Part shown: positions 34,419 to 43,786 of the stretch, piece after piece
How the letters are laid out: the number at the start of each line of letters is the position of its first letter
Position numbering within the stretch: the stretch's first letter is position 1
Origin: Streptomyces xiamenensis
GTDB taxonomy: Bacteria; Actinomycetota; Actinomycetes; Streptomycetales; Streptomycetaceae
DNA length: 64,000 bases
NCBI RefSeq assembly: GCF_000993785.3
Contig: NZ_CP009922.3
Span: forward strand, 1,302,001 to 1,366,000
Direction of reading: 5' to 3'
Position numbers and translations under genes: made by a program
The notes under the pieces: generated by a model
Told to the model about the DNA's origin: nothing
Database searches by the model: none
What the model saw: the letters and a program-made list of their open reading frames with translations, nothing else

Positions 34419-37400
34419 TCAGTCACACACCCAGGGGTGAGCCCGCAGCCCGTGCGGCGGACTCGTCTCCGTGTCCACGAGCCGCTCGATCACCCCGCCC
34501 AGGCCCTGCGCCCGCGCCGAGAGCGCGAACAGCCGCCGCAGCAGCGTCTCCGTCAGCTCCGGCACCCGGGACAACTCGCCGACGAGCCCCCGCAGCTCGT
34601 CGATCAGCACCCCGAGTCCGGCCGGCACGTCCGCCGGCGGGCAGCCCGCCCGGTGCAGCTCCAGATAGTCCACCAGCCGCTGCCCGGCCCGCACCGCCGT
34701 GCCCCGCGCCGGGCCCGCCTCCCCCGCCCACCGTTCGTCCGCCGCCAGATACAGCAGCGAGTGGATCAGGGCGGTCATGGCGTGCGAGTTCCGCTTGTCC
34801 ACCGCGCCCAGCGACGCGTGCAGTTCGGCGGCCCGCCGCCAGTACCCGATCGCCTCCCGGTGCCGGCCCAGATGGTGATGCGCGTACGCGATCAGGTCCA
34901 TCGTGCGCGCCATGTCGCTCAGCTCACCGGCCTCCTCCAGCATGCTCAGCGCCCGCTCCGCCGAGACCAGTGCCTCCCCGTAACGCCGCATCCGGCCCTG
35001 CGCCTTGGCGATCACGCTCAGCGCCGCGCCCTCCCCGACCGTCCAGCCCAGCTCGCCGAAGATCTTCAGGGAGGTACGCGCCTCGGCCAGCATCTTCTCG
35101 TACACGCCGGCCGACGCGTGCACCCCGGCCAGCTGCCGGTGGGTGTAGGCGGCGACCAGCCGATCGCCCTCCCCTCGATCAGCTCCAGCGCCCGGTGCAG
35201 ATGCCGCTCCGCCTCGCCCCACTGGCCCGCGTTGTACTCGGCGCGGCTCAGCCCGCGGTGCCCCATGGCCATGCCGAGCCGGCTGCCCTCGCGGCCCGCC
35301 GCGCGCAGCGCCAGGGTGCTGGTGGCGCGCAGTTCGTCCCAGTGCCCGTTGACGTCGAGGTAGTGCCGCACCATCCAGGCCAGTTGCCACACCGTACGGT
35401 CGTGGCCGGCGCGGTACGCGGTGTCGATCAGATGCAGGATCGCCCCGTGCTCGGTCTCGAACCAGGACCGCGCCTCGGCGTACGTGCTCAGCGAGCAGCG
35501 CCCCAGCGGGCGGATCGGCGGCATGTCGTGGTGCCGGGACAGGATCCGGGCCGCCTCGTGGGCGGTGTGCAGATAGTGGCTCAGCACCCGCCGCAGCCCG
35601 GCGTCGCGCTCCTCGGGCGTGGTGGTCTCCGCGAGCACCTCCACCGCGTACGCGCGTACCAGGTCGTGCCAGCCGTACTGACCGGGACTGCGCTCCTCCA
35701 GCAGCCGCATGGCGGTGAGTTCGTCCAGCAACTCCTGGACGCGGCCCAGCGGCTGGGCCAGCAGGTCGGCGATGAACGGGGCCGTGGCGGAGCGGCCCGG
35801 GTGCAGCGGCAGCAGCCGGAACAGGCCGGCCGCCGCCCGGCTCAGCGCCCGGTAGGAGGAGGACAGCACCGAGCGGACCCCGGGCGAGCTGTCCTGGCCG
35901 GTGAGGAAGGAGATGCGGGCGCGCGCGTCGCGCAGTTCCCCGGCGATGGCGGCGAGCGAGAACGAGGGATTGGCGATCGCCTTGGCGCACACCACGGCGA
36001 GGGCCAGCGGCAGCCCGCCGCAGCAGTCCACGATGTCCTGGGCCGCCCGTTCCTGTCCGCGCATCCGCTCGGGCCCGAGCTTGCCGCGCATCAGCTCCAG
36101 GGCCTCCTGCCGTGCGAAGGGCCGCAGTTCGCTCACCCGGGCGCCGCGTGCCGTGATCAGTCCGGCCAGCGGGGAGCGGCTGGTCACCAGCACCAGCGGG
36201 CCCGGCGCCGACTCGGGGATCAGCGGCAGCACATGGGCGGCGTCGCGCGCGTTGTCCAGGAACAGCAGCAGGCGGCGGCCCGCCAACTGGCGGCGCAGGA
36301 AGGCGGTACGGGCCTCCGCGTCGCGCGGTATCCGCTGCCGGGGTACGTCCAGGGCCTCGATCAGCCGGTCCACGGCGTGCGCGGTGGGCATCATCGGCCG
36401 GTCCGCGTCGAAGCCGTGCAGGTTCAGGTAGAGCTGCCCGTCGGGGTGTTCGCGGCGGAGCCGGTGCGCGAGGAGGGTGGCGAACTCGGTCTTGCCGACG
36501 CCCGCCATGCCGCTCACCACGATCACCCGGGTGCCGCGTCCGATGTCCCGCAGCGCTGCCGCCAGATCCGGGCCGCGCCCGATGAATAACGGTGCCGGGA
36601 GCGGCAGTTGTGCCGGCCCGCAGGGCCGCGGCGGCACGGGCTCACCGCCCGCCGCCCCGCCCGTGCCGCTGTCCGCGCCCGGCGGGGCACCCGCGAGCGC
36701 GTGGTCCCCGTCCCCGTGCCGCGGGCCGAGCGCCGGGTCGCCGCGCAGGATGCGCTCGTACAGGGTGGTGAGGGAGGCGGCGGGGTCGACGCCCAACTCG
36801 TGGCGGAGGACGGTGCGTACCCGTCCGTACGCCGAGATCGCCTCGGCCTGCCGGCCCGCCCGGTACAGGGCCAGCATCAGCAGTTCGTGGAACCGCTCGT
36901 GCAGCGGGTCCTCGACGACGGCAACCGACATCAGCTGGATGACCTCGTCGTCCCGCCCCAGGGTGAGCGCGGCGGAACCGTACAGATCGAGTGCGCTGGT
37001 GCGGGTCTGCCGCAGCCCGACCCGTTCGCGCTCGGCAGCCTCGCCGTGGATCTCGCGCAGGGGTTCGCCGCGCCACAGGTCCAGCGCCTGGCGGCTGAGG
37101 CGCGCGGTGCCGCGGTGGTCGCCCGCGCCGTGCGCCGTGCGTGCGGAGCCGACCAGGTGCCGGAAGCGGTGCGCGTCGATGGCGGTCGGCTCGACCATGA
37201 GCGCGTACCCGTGGGTGCCGGACTCGATGTGCGCGCCCTGGGGCTCCAGGGCGCGGCGCAGCCGGTGGATGTACGTGCGCACCGTGCCGCGTGCTCCCCT
37301 GGGCGGGGCGCCGTCCCACAGCGCGCTGGCGAACTGGCCGGCCGGTACGGTGCCACCGGCGTGCAGCAGCAACACGCTGAGGGTGGAGCGCTGTTGTGGC

Positions 37401-37477
37401 GATCCCAGCGGGATTTCGGCGCCGTCGTGCCAGGCGCGTACCGGTCCGAGGAGGGAGAAGCGGAGCCCCGTTGTCAT
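34419..37477 (-). pseudogene. AfsR/SARP-family regulator interrupted by a -1 frameshift
   Basis: The N-terminal frame runs 37477 to 35066: an OmpR-type winged helix (about 10-95), a bacterial transcriptional activator domain (about 100-245), and NB-ARC with P-loop G-M-A-G-V-G-K-T-E and L-L-F-L-D-N-A. The tetratricopeptide part then continues in another frame down to 34419 (A-Y-T-H-R-Q-L-A-G-V-H through H-P-W-V-C-D). The switch is at about 35171-35174: the coding strand reads G-A-G-G-G-G-A-G-G-G, and one extra G in the run restores I-E-G-E-G-D-R-L-V-A-A. Reconstructed length is about 1,019 residues, normal for AfsR-type proteins. A homopolymer sequencing error is as likely as a real mutation. 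By family it activates secondary metabolism or morphology genes. Confidence 0.82.
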
Positions 37478-37543
37478 AGATCTCGTCCTTGGCGCAGGTT
37501 CCAGCCGATTGGACGAATGTATGACGTGATGAAGATCGAGGCG

Positions 37544-37555
37544 ACGGTTTACCGT
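37544..37555. promoter_or_regulatory. Small palindrome upstream of the AfsR-type gene
   Basis: ACGGTTTACCGT (arms ACGGT/ACCGT) lies 67 bp upstream of the ATG in the only stretch of the promoter with moderate A+T. It is a candidate operator only. Confidence 0.3.
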
Positions 37556-37582
37556 GCAACTGTATGAACGGGCCGTTGGTAC

Positions 37583-37615
37583 GGGCCGGGCCGCCCCCGT
37601 GGTGCGGCCCGGCCC
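37583..37615 (-). terminator. Hairpin terminator after the O-methyltransferase gene
   Basis: GGGCCGGGCCGC (37583-37594) pairs with GCGGCCCGGCCC (37604-37615), 16 bp beyond the methyltransferase stop. The stem is identical in sequence to the one at 1456-1489. Confidence 0.75.
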
Positions 37616-37630
37616 CGGAGCACCGGACGG

Positions 37631-38683
37631 TCAGTCCAGACGCTCCAGCTCGATGAGCGCGAACATCGAACGGGTGGGACGCAGCCCCGTCCGCTTCCAC
37701 CCCGCCTCGGCGAACAGCGCGTCGTACGCCTCCAGGGAACGCTCCTGACCCGCCGACACCGACAGCATGTTCATGTCCAGCAGCGCGACCGGATCGGGCG
37801 AACCCGTCTCCCCCAGCAGCGCCTCGATCACCAGGATCCGCCCGCCCGGCCGGGCCGCCTCGCGGCAGTTGCGCAGAATCCGCACGCACTGCTCGTCCGA
37901 CCAGTCGTGCAGCACCCACTTGAGCAGGTAGTAGTCGGCCTGCGGCACGCTCTCGAAGAAGTCCCCCGCGACTGCCTCGAAACGCTCCGCCACCCCGGCC
38001 GCCTTGGCCGCCGCCTCGGCGGCCGGCAGCGCGTGCGGCAGATCGAACACCACGCCCTCCAGGTGCGCGTGCTCCGCCATCAGCCCCAGGACCAGCGCCC
38101 CGTCCGCACCGCCGATGTCCGCGATCCGGGCCGCCCCGTCCAGATCGAGCAGCGCGACCGTGTCCTGCACGACCTGCTCGGTGGCGTTGTTCATGGCCCG
38201 CGAGAACAGCTCGGCGTCCTCGGGGTGCTGGGCCAGATACGTGAACAGATCCGAACCCAGGGCCCGTTCCCACTGCGGACGCCCCTCGCGCACCGCCTCG
38301 GGGAACGGCTGCCACACCTGCCAGTGCGCCGGCGCCCCCGACAGCAGCGCCGCGTCCCGCAGCGACCCGGGCACCCCGTCGCGCAGCAGCGCCCCGACGG
38401 GCGTGAGGTCGAACCGACCGCCGCCCTCGTGCGCGAGCAGCCCGATCGAGGCACAGGCGCGCAACAGCCGTTGGGTGGCGCCGGGATGGCTCGACTCGCG
38501 CTCGGCGATCTCCTCGGCCGTACGGGCCCCGTCCGCGATGTGGTCGGCCACCCGCAGGACGGCGGCGGCCCGGACCACCTGGGTGATCCAGTGCGCCGTC
38601 GTCATCTGGTACAGGGCCTGGGCGTGCTGTGCCGCCTCCACTTCCGCTGGCGAGAGTTCTGGTGCGGTGCCGGTCAGGGGCAT
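37631..38683 (-). CDS. O-methyltransferase (family 2, plant-COMT/DnrK type)
   Basis: The 350-residue protein has an N-terminal winged-helix dimerisation domain (about 20-105). The SAM domain carries I-A-D-I-G-G-A-D-G-A-L near 186-196, V-F-D-L-P near 212, and L-L-K-W-V-L-H-D-W-S-D-E near 252-263 with the catalytic H-D-W. Natural-product O-methyltransferases have this architecture. It sits directly upstream of the AfsR-type gene but no biosynthetic enzymes surround it, so it may be an orphan tailoring gene. ATG 38683 has AAGG at spacing 6. The 289-bp region between this gene and the MmpS-like gene (38684-38972) shows no further gene. Confidence 0.87.
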   Translation of the reverse strand: MPLTGTAPELSPAEVEAAQHAQALYQMTTAHWITQVVRAAAVLRVADHIADGARTAEEIAERESSHPGATQRLLRACASIGLLAHEGGGRFDLTPVGALLRDGVPGSLRDAALLSGAPAHWQVWQPFPEAVREGRPQWERALGSDLFTYLAQHPEDAELFSRAMNNATEQVVQDTVALLDLDGAARIADIGGADGALVLGLMAEHAHLEGVVFDLPHALPAAEAAAKAAGVAERFEAVAGDFFESVPQADYYLLKWVLHDWSDEQCVRILRNCREAARPGGRILVIEALLGETGSPDPVALLDMNMLSVSAGQERSLEAYDALFAEAGWKRTGLRPTRSMFALIELERLD

Positions 38684-38972
38684 GAACATCCTTGTCGGGG
38701 GATTCACTGGCGAAGGACACCCCGAAAACCGCACGCGGCCACGGACGACTCCGCCCGGTGGGGCCCGGATGTCTCCCCGTAGCCACCCGGACCCCACCGG
38801 AACGGCCGCTCCGTTCCTCGGGATGGAGCATGTGTAAAGCCCGCCTGTCGACAAAGCGTTGACGCCGCGACGAAACCACGGAAGGGGCGGGGAGGAGCCG
38901 CCCGGAACAGCGCCGGCCGGGGAGGAGGAACGACGGACCACGCGAGTTGCGCCGCTCCCCGGGAGGACACAC

Positions 38973-39338
38973 TCACTGCAGATTCACGAAGCATCCCACC
39001 GTGCCCTCGGCATCCGGCTCCCGCTGCTCGTCCTTGAGCTTCCCGTCGACGTAGATACGGCAGACGGTTCCCGGTGCCGCGTCGGTGACGGCGACGTCGT
39101 TGAAGCCATACCCGACGTTCTGGCTCATGCTCCAGGGCAGCATGACACCGCTCTCCGACGTGCCGTCGCTGTCTCCGGAGAAGGCATAGCTGACGTCACC
39201 GCTTCCCTCACCTGTCACTTCGAGCGTGACGTCCCAGCTGCCTGTGAACACACCGCAGCCAGTGACTGCGGTCAACGACAGGGCCGAGGCTGAGGCGGTC
39301 AGCAGCAACTTGGCAACGGGGCTGGTCAGGGAAGGCAT
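38973..39338 (-). CDS. MmpS-like small lipoprotein
   Basis: The 121-residue protein has a lipoprotein signal ending in L-T-A-V-T-G-C (Cys about 27). A single beta-sandwich-like domain follows (V-T-L-E-V-T-G-E-G-S-G-D-V-S-Y, C-R-I-Y-V-D-G-K), with two further cysteines. It resembles the MmpS/transport-accessory fold of actinobacteria, although no MmpL partner is adjacent. ATG 39338 is preferred over 39374 because AGGA lies about 9 nt upstream and it gives a compact signal. Confidence 0.65.
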   Translation of the reverse strand: MPSLTSPVAKLLLTASASALSLTAVTGCGVFTGSWDVTLEVTGEGSGDVSYAFSGDSDGTSESGVMLPWSMSQNVGYGFNDVAVTDAAPGTVCRIYVDGKLKDEQREPDAEGTVGCFVNLQ

Positions 39339-39508
39339 CACGGAATTCCTGCGGGTAGGTGGTCGGCTTGTCATGCATGACCCATCGTTCACGCGCGGCG
39401 GGCCGGCCGGTTCGGTCAAGAGGTGGAATGTGAGGCCCGGAGGTCGGCCGAAAGTACGAAGCCTCCCCGTCCCCGAAGGGCCGCCCGAGCTTCAGCCCGT
39501 GGGCCGGG

Positions 39509-39908
39509 TCACCCTCGGTGGGTGGTGGCGAGGACGGAGGTGAGGTCGTCGACGAGCACGGTGTCGCGGCTGTCACCACTCGCCCAGGCGACGTGGCCAT
39601 CGGGGCGGATGAGGGCGGCGCGCGTACGGCGGACCACTCGGCCGGGAGCAGGTGGGGGGTTCCGGTGTGCACGCGCAGGCCGGGCCGGGCGAGGTGGTGG
39701 AGGGGTCGGTCCGGGCCGCCGGTGAGGTCGAGCAGCAGGTAGCTGCCGGCGCGCAGCGAGGAGAACAGGCCGTTGTCGCCGACGGCGAGGTCACCGGCCC
39801 GGGTACCGGTCAGCGGGTGGGCGTTCGTCACGGTCGGCGGATAGGTGACGGCGAGAGAACTGACCTGTGCGGCGAATTCGTCGTTGAGCTCGGGCAGGGC
39901 GGTGCGCA
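39509..39908 (-). pseudogene. C-terminal remnant of an FAD-dependent aromatic monooxygenase
   Basis: About 130 codons remain. L-N-D-E-F-A-A-Q-V-S-S-L-A-V-T-Y-P, L-R-A-G-S-Y-L-L-L-D-L and L-I-R-P-D-G-H-V-A-W-A match the C-terminal domain of PHBH/RdmE-type hydroxylases. The frame is broken near 39615-39620 (A-V-R-A switching to A-L-I-R-P-D). Everything N-terminal, including the FAD-binding G-x-G-x-x-G, is missing. It abuts a decapitated TetR fragment on the opposite strand. Confidence 0.75.
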
Positions 39909-40130
39909 CACCGCGACGGCGCCGCCCTGGTGACCGGGACCTACCCGGCCCGCCTGATCGACGCCGTGCTGGAAGCGGGAGCGAAAGAGGAGCAGGCGGC
40001 CTGGACGGCGTGGACGGTCCTCTACTTCCTCCTGTGGCTGGTCCAGGAGGAACAGGCCGCGCCCGGCAGGTTCGACGACCGGCCGGCCGGGGCCGTGGAC
40101 GCCGGCACGCACCCAGCGGGCCGGCCGTAG
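39906..40130 (+). pseudogene. C-terminal remnant of a TetR-family regulator
   Basis: The remnant reads A-H-R-D-G-A-A-L-V-T-G-T-Y-P-A and continues over about 70 codons with W-T-V-L-Y-F-L-L-W-L-V-Q-E-E-Q, the pattern of the tetracycline-repressor C-terminal domain. No start codon or DNA-binding half precedes it, because the sequence switches to the opposite-strand monooxygenase remnant at about 39905. It is inferred to be the other half of a divergent regulator/monooxygenase pair whose centre was deleted. Confidence 0.65.
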
Positions 40131-40231
40131 CGGGCCGAGGGTGGCCGTCCGCCCCGTTGGCCGCGACGGCCTCGGCGCGGCCGTACGGATCGTGACGGAG
40201 ACCGGTGAGACGGCCGCCAAGGTCGCGCGTG

Positions 40232-40334
40232 ATCCCGGAATCCGAGCGGCGACGCCACCTCCTGGACGATACGTAAAGAAAGTCGGACTGTGCGTCATGG
40301 AGAGCGTCGCCGATCTCCCGCAGTATCGATGTCG
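40232..40334. repeat. Inverted second copy of the AraC/SDR divergent promoter
   Basis: Read on the minus strand this matches 50801-50903 over about 100 bp, including CGACATCGATACTGCGG, CACAGTCCGA followed by TTTCTTTACGTATCG, the Shine-Dalgarno AGGAGGTGGC, and GCTCGGATTCCGGGA. The start codon of the AraC gene is lost here (GTC in place of GTG), and no AraC coding similarity follows. On the other side it leads into the SnoaL-like gene 56 bp away. It probably still carries the AraC operator. Confidence 0.8.
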
Positions 40335-40389
40335 CGGGTGAACCGTGAGCACACGAGCACAGTCCGGACCCCGGGCGAGAAAGGCAGTC

Positions 40390-40764
40390 ATGTCCGACTT
40401 CGACATGCGCGAGTTCTACGATCGCTACTGCGAGGCGCTCAACGCGCATGAGTTCGACCGCATGGACGAGTTCGTCCACGAGTCCATCCTCTCGCACGGC
40501 GAGCCGGCCACGCGGGCGGATGTCGTCGCGGCACTCAAGAGCATCACGGACGCGGTTCCCGACATGCGCTGGGAGATCAAGGAGGTGGCGATCCACGGTG
40601 AAACCCTGGCCTGCCACTCCGTCAACCACGGTACTCCCACCAAGGAATGGCTCGGGGTGGCCCCCACGGGCGCGCCGATGGAGATCGACGAGTTCGCTCT
40701 GTACCGGATCCGCGACGGGAAGTTCGCGCAGATGTCCAACGTCCACGACGTCGAGGCCCTGTAG
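40390..40764 (+). CDS. SnoaL-like polyketide cyclase-family protein
   Basis: The 124-residue protein has the SnoaL/NTF2-like alpha+beta cone. An N-terminal F-Y-D-R-Y-C-E-A-L-N helix is followed by a V-P-D-M-R-W-E-I strand and D-E-F-A-L-Y-R-I-R-D-G-K-F near the end. Family members are cyclases, ester cyclases or small ligand-binding proteins; no polyketide genes are nearby, so a binding or detoxification role is equally likely. Its promoter is the duplicated AraC/SDR module. ATG 40390. Confidence 0.84.
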   Translation: MSDFDMREFYDRYCEALNAHEFDRMDEFVHESILSHGEPATRADVVAALKSITDAVPDMRWEIKEVAIHGETLACHSVNHGTPTKEWLGVAPTGAPMEIDEFALYRIRDGKFAQMSNVHDVEAL

Positions 40765-40787
40765 AAGCAGCTCGCGGGCTGACCGGT

Positions 40788-41126
40788 TCAGCCGAGCTGT
40801 GCCTTCAGCCATCGCAGGACCTCAGGTGTGACCGGGTCGGTGATGTCCGCGAACTCGTCGTGCCGCTTGAGGAACTTGGCGACGTAGGGGCAGACCGGGA
40901 CGATCCGCATCCCGGATGCGCGCACGTCGGTGAGTGCCTGCTGCACCAGTTGCGAGCCCAGCCCTTGGCCGGCGAATGCCTCGTCGGTCTCCGTGTGGAA
41001 GAAGACACGCCGCGTGCCCTGGTCACGGTAGGCGGTCAGACCGGCGCGTCGGCCATCGACCAGGATCTCGTACCGGCTGTCGGCGTCCACACGCTCGACG
41101 ACCTTGGCGGTGGAGGACTCGCTCAT
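40788..41126 (-). CDS. YjdJ-type GNAT acetyltransferase
   Basis: The 112-residue minimal GNAT protein has F-A-G-Q-G-L-G-S-Q-L-V near 51-61, the Q-x-x-G-x-G acetyl-CoA loop, and P-V-C-P-Y-V near 77-82. Stand-alone versions of this size are common; the acceptor is unknown. It converges with the SnoaL-like gene (23-bp gap) and lies downstream of the pirin gene on the same strand (22 bp), likely in one transcript. Confidence 0.87.
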   Translation of the reverse strand: MSESSTAKVVERVDADSRYEILVDGRRAGLTAYRDQGTRRVFFHTETDEAFAGQGLGSQLVQQALTDVRASGMRIVPVCPYVAKFLKRHDEFADITDPVTPEVLRWLKAQLG

Positions 41127-41148
41127 GGTGTGCCTTTCGTCAGGGAGG

Positions 41149-42132
41149 TCAGCGGGTCGGCGGGTTCCGGCGCGGTGTGATGACGGCGTTCGGCAGGGCC
41201 GGTGCGGGAAGGCGGCGGCCGGGAAGCTCCTCGCCGAAGCGGTCGGAGGATGCCTCCCAGTCCTCGCGGGCTTTCACGATGTCCTCGTGGCTGCGGCCGA
41301 TGAAGTTCCACCACATGACGATCTCCTCCCCGAAGGGAGGTCCTCCGAGGAGGATCGTCCGCGCCGGCGCGTCGGTCTCGTTCACCAGCGTCAGGGTGTC
41401 CGCGCCGCGAGCAACGTATCCGAGTTCGGCGGGCCGCAGCACCGTGTCGAGCAGGCGGATGTCCCCGCTGTCCACGAGCAGGCCGTGCTCGAAAGCCGCG
41501 TCAACGGCGAGCGTGAGTGTCGCGTGCGGTTCGATGACGATCTCGGCGCCGAGCAGCGGTGTGAAGGTCCGGACCGGGGAGGTGCTTCCGGCGAGCGTGC
41601 CCAGGAACACCCTGATCCCGGCCCCGTCGACCCGCGCGAGTTCGGGCACGTAGTGCTGGAAGTCCCGGTCGGCGTCGCGGTGTTCCCCGGGCAGCGCGAC
41701 CCACAACTGGACGCCGTGGACAACGGCGGCGTTCGGGGTGGAGACCTCCGAGTGGGCGATGCCGTAACCGCCGGTCATGAGGTTCATCTGGCCGGGCCGG
41801 ATCAGGGCATGGGTGCCGAGGGTGTCGCGGTGTTCGATCTCGCCGCTGAACAGCCAGCTCACCGTCTGCAGTCCGGTGTGCGGATGCTGGGGCATGTTCA
41901 TTCCACCCGACGCGGCGACCCCATGAGGTCCGAAGTGATCGGCGAAGCACCAGGCACCGATGAGTGTGCGCTTTCGCTGCGGCAGTGTCCGCCGCACGCG
42001 CAACGCACGCGGACCGCCGAGGGGCACCTCTCGCGCCGACAGGACATCGACCCGGGAAGCTCCGGTCGACCGGTCATCTTCGACGGGCGCACTGCCCAGC
42101 AGCGCCGCGGCATCGGCTTCCGTACTGCTCAC
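41149..42132 (-). CDS. Pirin-family protein
   Basis: The 327-residue protein has the bicupin pirin fold: P-H-P-H-x-G metal motif variant (Q-H-P-H-T-G-L-Q-T near 83-91), T-G-G-Y-G-I-A-H-S-E-V near 120-130, and F-G-E-E-I-V-M-W-W-N-F in the second cupin. Bacterial pirins act as quercetinase-like dioxygenases or redox cofactors. GTG 42132 is chosen because AGGGGG lies 8 nt upstream; GTG 42141 is the alternative. Its -10 (TATAGT) overlaps a copy of the GTTGA-N4-TCAAC operator. Confidence 0.9.
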   Translation of the reverse strand: MSSTEADAAALLGSAPVEDDRSTGASRVDVLSAREVPLGGPRALRVRRTLPQRKRTLIGAWCFADHFGPHGVAASGGMNMPQHPHTGLQTVSWLFSGEIEHRDTLGTHALIRPGQMNLMTGGYGIAHSEVSTPNAAVVHGVQLWVALPGEHRDADRDFQHYVPELARVDGAGIRVFLGTLAGSTSPVRTFTPLLGAEIVIEPHATLTLAVDAAFEHGLLVDSGDIRLLDTVLRPAELGYVARGADTLTLVNETDAPARTILLGGPPFGEEIVMWWNFIGRSHEDIVKAREDWEASSDRFGEELPGRRLPAPALPNAVITPRRNPPTR

Positions 42133-42156
42133 CGAGAGCACCCCCTACCCAATCTG

Positions 42157-42170
42157 GTTGCCACATCAAC
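42157..42170. promoter_or_regulatory. MarR-type operator copy 1 (pirin/CMD promoter)
   Basis: GTTGCCACATCAAC matches GTTGA-N4-TCAAC with one mismatch. On the minus strand it reads TATAGTTGATGTGG, so a TATAGT -10 box overlaps the operator, as at 44601 and 52401. It lies between the divergent pirin and CMD genes. Confidence 0.65.
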
Positions 42171-42255
42171 TATAGTGCCATGGAGGCAGGCCACTGGCCA
42201 CAGCACCCGCCCGGACACAGGCCACTCCCGGCGCGACCCGAAGGAGCCCCCCGAC

Positions 42256-42744
42256 GTGAGCGACCCCACCCACAGCTCCCCACCCCGCAGGGTCTTCATC
42301 GACAAACAGAGCCCCCATGCCTTCCAGGCACTGGTGCAGGCCGCCGAGGCGGTCCGCACCACCGCCGCCGAGGCAGGACTCGACCGCACCACCGCGGAAC
42401 TGATCAACATCCGCGTTTCGCAACTCAACGGCTGCGCCTACTGCCTGGACATCCACACCAGAGCGGCGCTGCGCGCCGGTGAGTCACCGCAGAGACTCGG
42501 AACCCTGAGCGCATGGCGGGACACCGCCCTGTTCACCCCTGTGGAGCGCGCCGCCCTGGCGCTGGCCGAGAGCACGACCGAGCCGGCCGACGCCACGGCC
42601 CAGGCTTCCGCCTACGAGGCCGCCCGGCGGGTCCTCTCCGAAGACCAGATCTCGGCCGCGATCTGGGTGGCGATCACCATCAACGCCTTCAATCGCGTGT
42701 CGATCATGAGCAAGCACCCCGTGTCGCCGCGCCCCGGCACGTAG
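42256..42744 (+). CDS. AhpD-like/carboxymuconolactone decarboxylase-family protein
   Basis: The 162-residue all-alpha protein has the peroxidatic motif C-A-Y-C-L-D-I-H near 57-64 (C-x-x-C plus distal His), as in AhpD. It is inferred to be an alkylhydroperoxidase-type redox protein. GTG 42256 has AAGGAG at 42241-42246, spacing 9. It is divergent from pirin and shares the operator region with it. Confidence 0.9.
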   Translation: MSDPTHSSPPRRVFIDKQSPHAFQALVQAAEAVRTTAAEAGLDRTTAELINIRVSQLNGCAYCLDIHTRAALRAGESPQRLGTLSAWRDTALFTPVERAALALAESTTEPADATAQASAYEAARRVLSEDQISAAIWVAITINAFNRVSIMSKHPVSPRPGT

Positions 42745-42766
42745 CGGGCCTGCCGACGGCGGCGGG

Positions 42767-43717
42767 TCAGTCCACCTGGATGTTCGCGGCGTTCTCGGCG
42801 AGCCAGTCGTCGAAGCTCTTGAGCGCCGGGTTGATCCCCCGCAGCAGGTTCAGGTCGCGGGCGCCGGTGAACTCCTGGTCGAAGTCGCCGTAGTACTGGA
42901 ACATGTTGGCGATCTCCTCGCCCGCCGGGATGTCCAGGGAGCGGAAGACGTCGTAGGGCACCGGCTGGAAGCGCACCGGCTCACCGATCGCGGCGCCCAG
43001 CTTCCGCGCGTACTGGGCGCCGGTCAGGTGGTCGCCGGCGAGACCGACGGTCCGGCCGATGAACCGCTCGCCGCCCTTGAGGAGGGCCAGCGCCGTGCGG
43101 CCGATGTCGTTCACGTCCACGCCGGCCAGCAGCTTGCCGTCCTCGAACGGCAGGGTCAGCGTCAGTACGCCGTCCTCGGCACGCTTGGGACCCATCGACG
43201 ACAGGAAGCCCTGGAAGTAGAAGGTGGTGTTCAGGAAGGTGGTCGGCACCCCGGCCTGCCGGAACAGCTCGTTTCCCTCGCCCTTGACGTCGAAGTGCGG
43301 GACGTTGTAGTGCTCCTGCAGGACGGGCATCCGCTCGTCGCGCAGCGGCAGCAGTTCACGGGTGTCCTCCAGCGTCGACCACACCACGTGCCGCAGTCCG
43401 GCGCTCTTCGCGGCCCGCACCAGAACCTCGATCTCCTCCCTCTCCTTGGCCGCCGAACCGTGCGCCCAGAAGTTGGTGACGAGGAAGGCGCCGTAGGCAC
43501 CCTCGAGCGCTGCGCGCACGGTCGGCTCGTCGGAGAAGTCCGCCCGCACGACCTCGGCACCGAGCTGCGCGAGCTCCTTGGCCGCCGGCGAGCCGGGGTT
43601 CCGGGTCAGCGCACGCACGGTGAACCCCGAGTCCGGGTCGGCGAGGATCGCCCGCGCGGCACCGCCACCCTGGGCACCCGTGGCTCCGGCGACGGCAACA
43701 ACCTTCTTCGCACTCAT
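42767..43717 (-). CDS. NmrA/HSCARG-like NAD(P)-binding protein
   Basis: The 316-residue protein has G-A-T-G-A-Q-G-G-G near 11-19. The NmrA body follows with V-R-A-D-F-S-D near 57, N-F-W near 82, and H-V-V-W-S-T-L-E-D, typical of HSCARG/NmrA-like redox-sensing proteins. It is a third, more distant NmrA-family member in the window. Two GTTGA-N4-TCAAC palindromes lie in its promoter (43745-43786), so the nearby MarR protein probably controls it. ATG 43717. Confidence 0.88.
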   Translation of the reverse strand: MSAKKVVAVAGATGAQGGGAARAILADPDSGFTVRALTRNPGSPAAKELAQLGAEVVRADFSDEPTVRAALEGAYGAFLVTNFWAHGSAAKEREEIEVLVRAAKSAGLRHVVWSTLEDTRELLPLRDERMPVLQEHYNVPHFDVKGEGNELFRQAGVPTTFLNTTFYFQGFLSSMGPKRAEDGVLTLTLPFEDGKLLAGVDVNDIGRTALALLKGGERFIGRTVGLAGDHLTGAQYARKLGAAIGEPVRFQPVPYDVFRSLDIPAGEEIANMFQYYGDFDQEFTGARDLNLLRGINPALKSFDDWLAENAANIQVD

Positions 43718-43744
43718 GCTCTTACCCCTACCCGAGGAGATGTC

Positions 43745-43786
43745 GTTGACGGATCAACTGAAGCGCATTCTGGTTGATTAATCAAC
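43745..43786. promoter_or_regulatory. MarR-type operator copies 2 and 3 (NmrA promoter)
   Basis: GTTGACGGATCAAC (43745-43758) and GTTGATTAATCAAC (43773-43786) both fit GTTGA-N4-TCAAC exactly, start to start 28 bp. The second is a perfect 14-bp palindrome. They lie 28 bp upstream of the NmrA-like ATG. Confidence 0.75.

Noticed and set aside
39208-40812. A single 534-codon minus-strand gene
   Set aside because: The frame joins antisense of the SnoaL-like gene, the copied promoter, the TetR remnant's complement and the monooxygenase remnant; no single protein family spans it.
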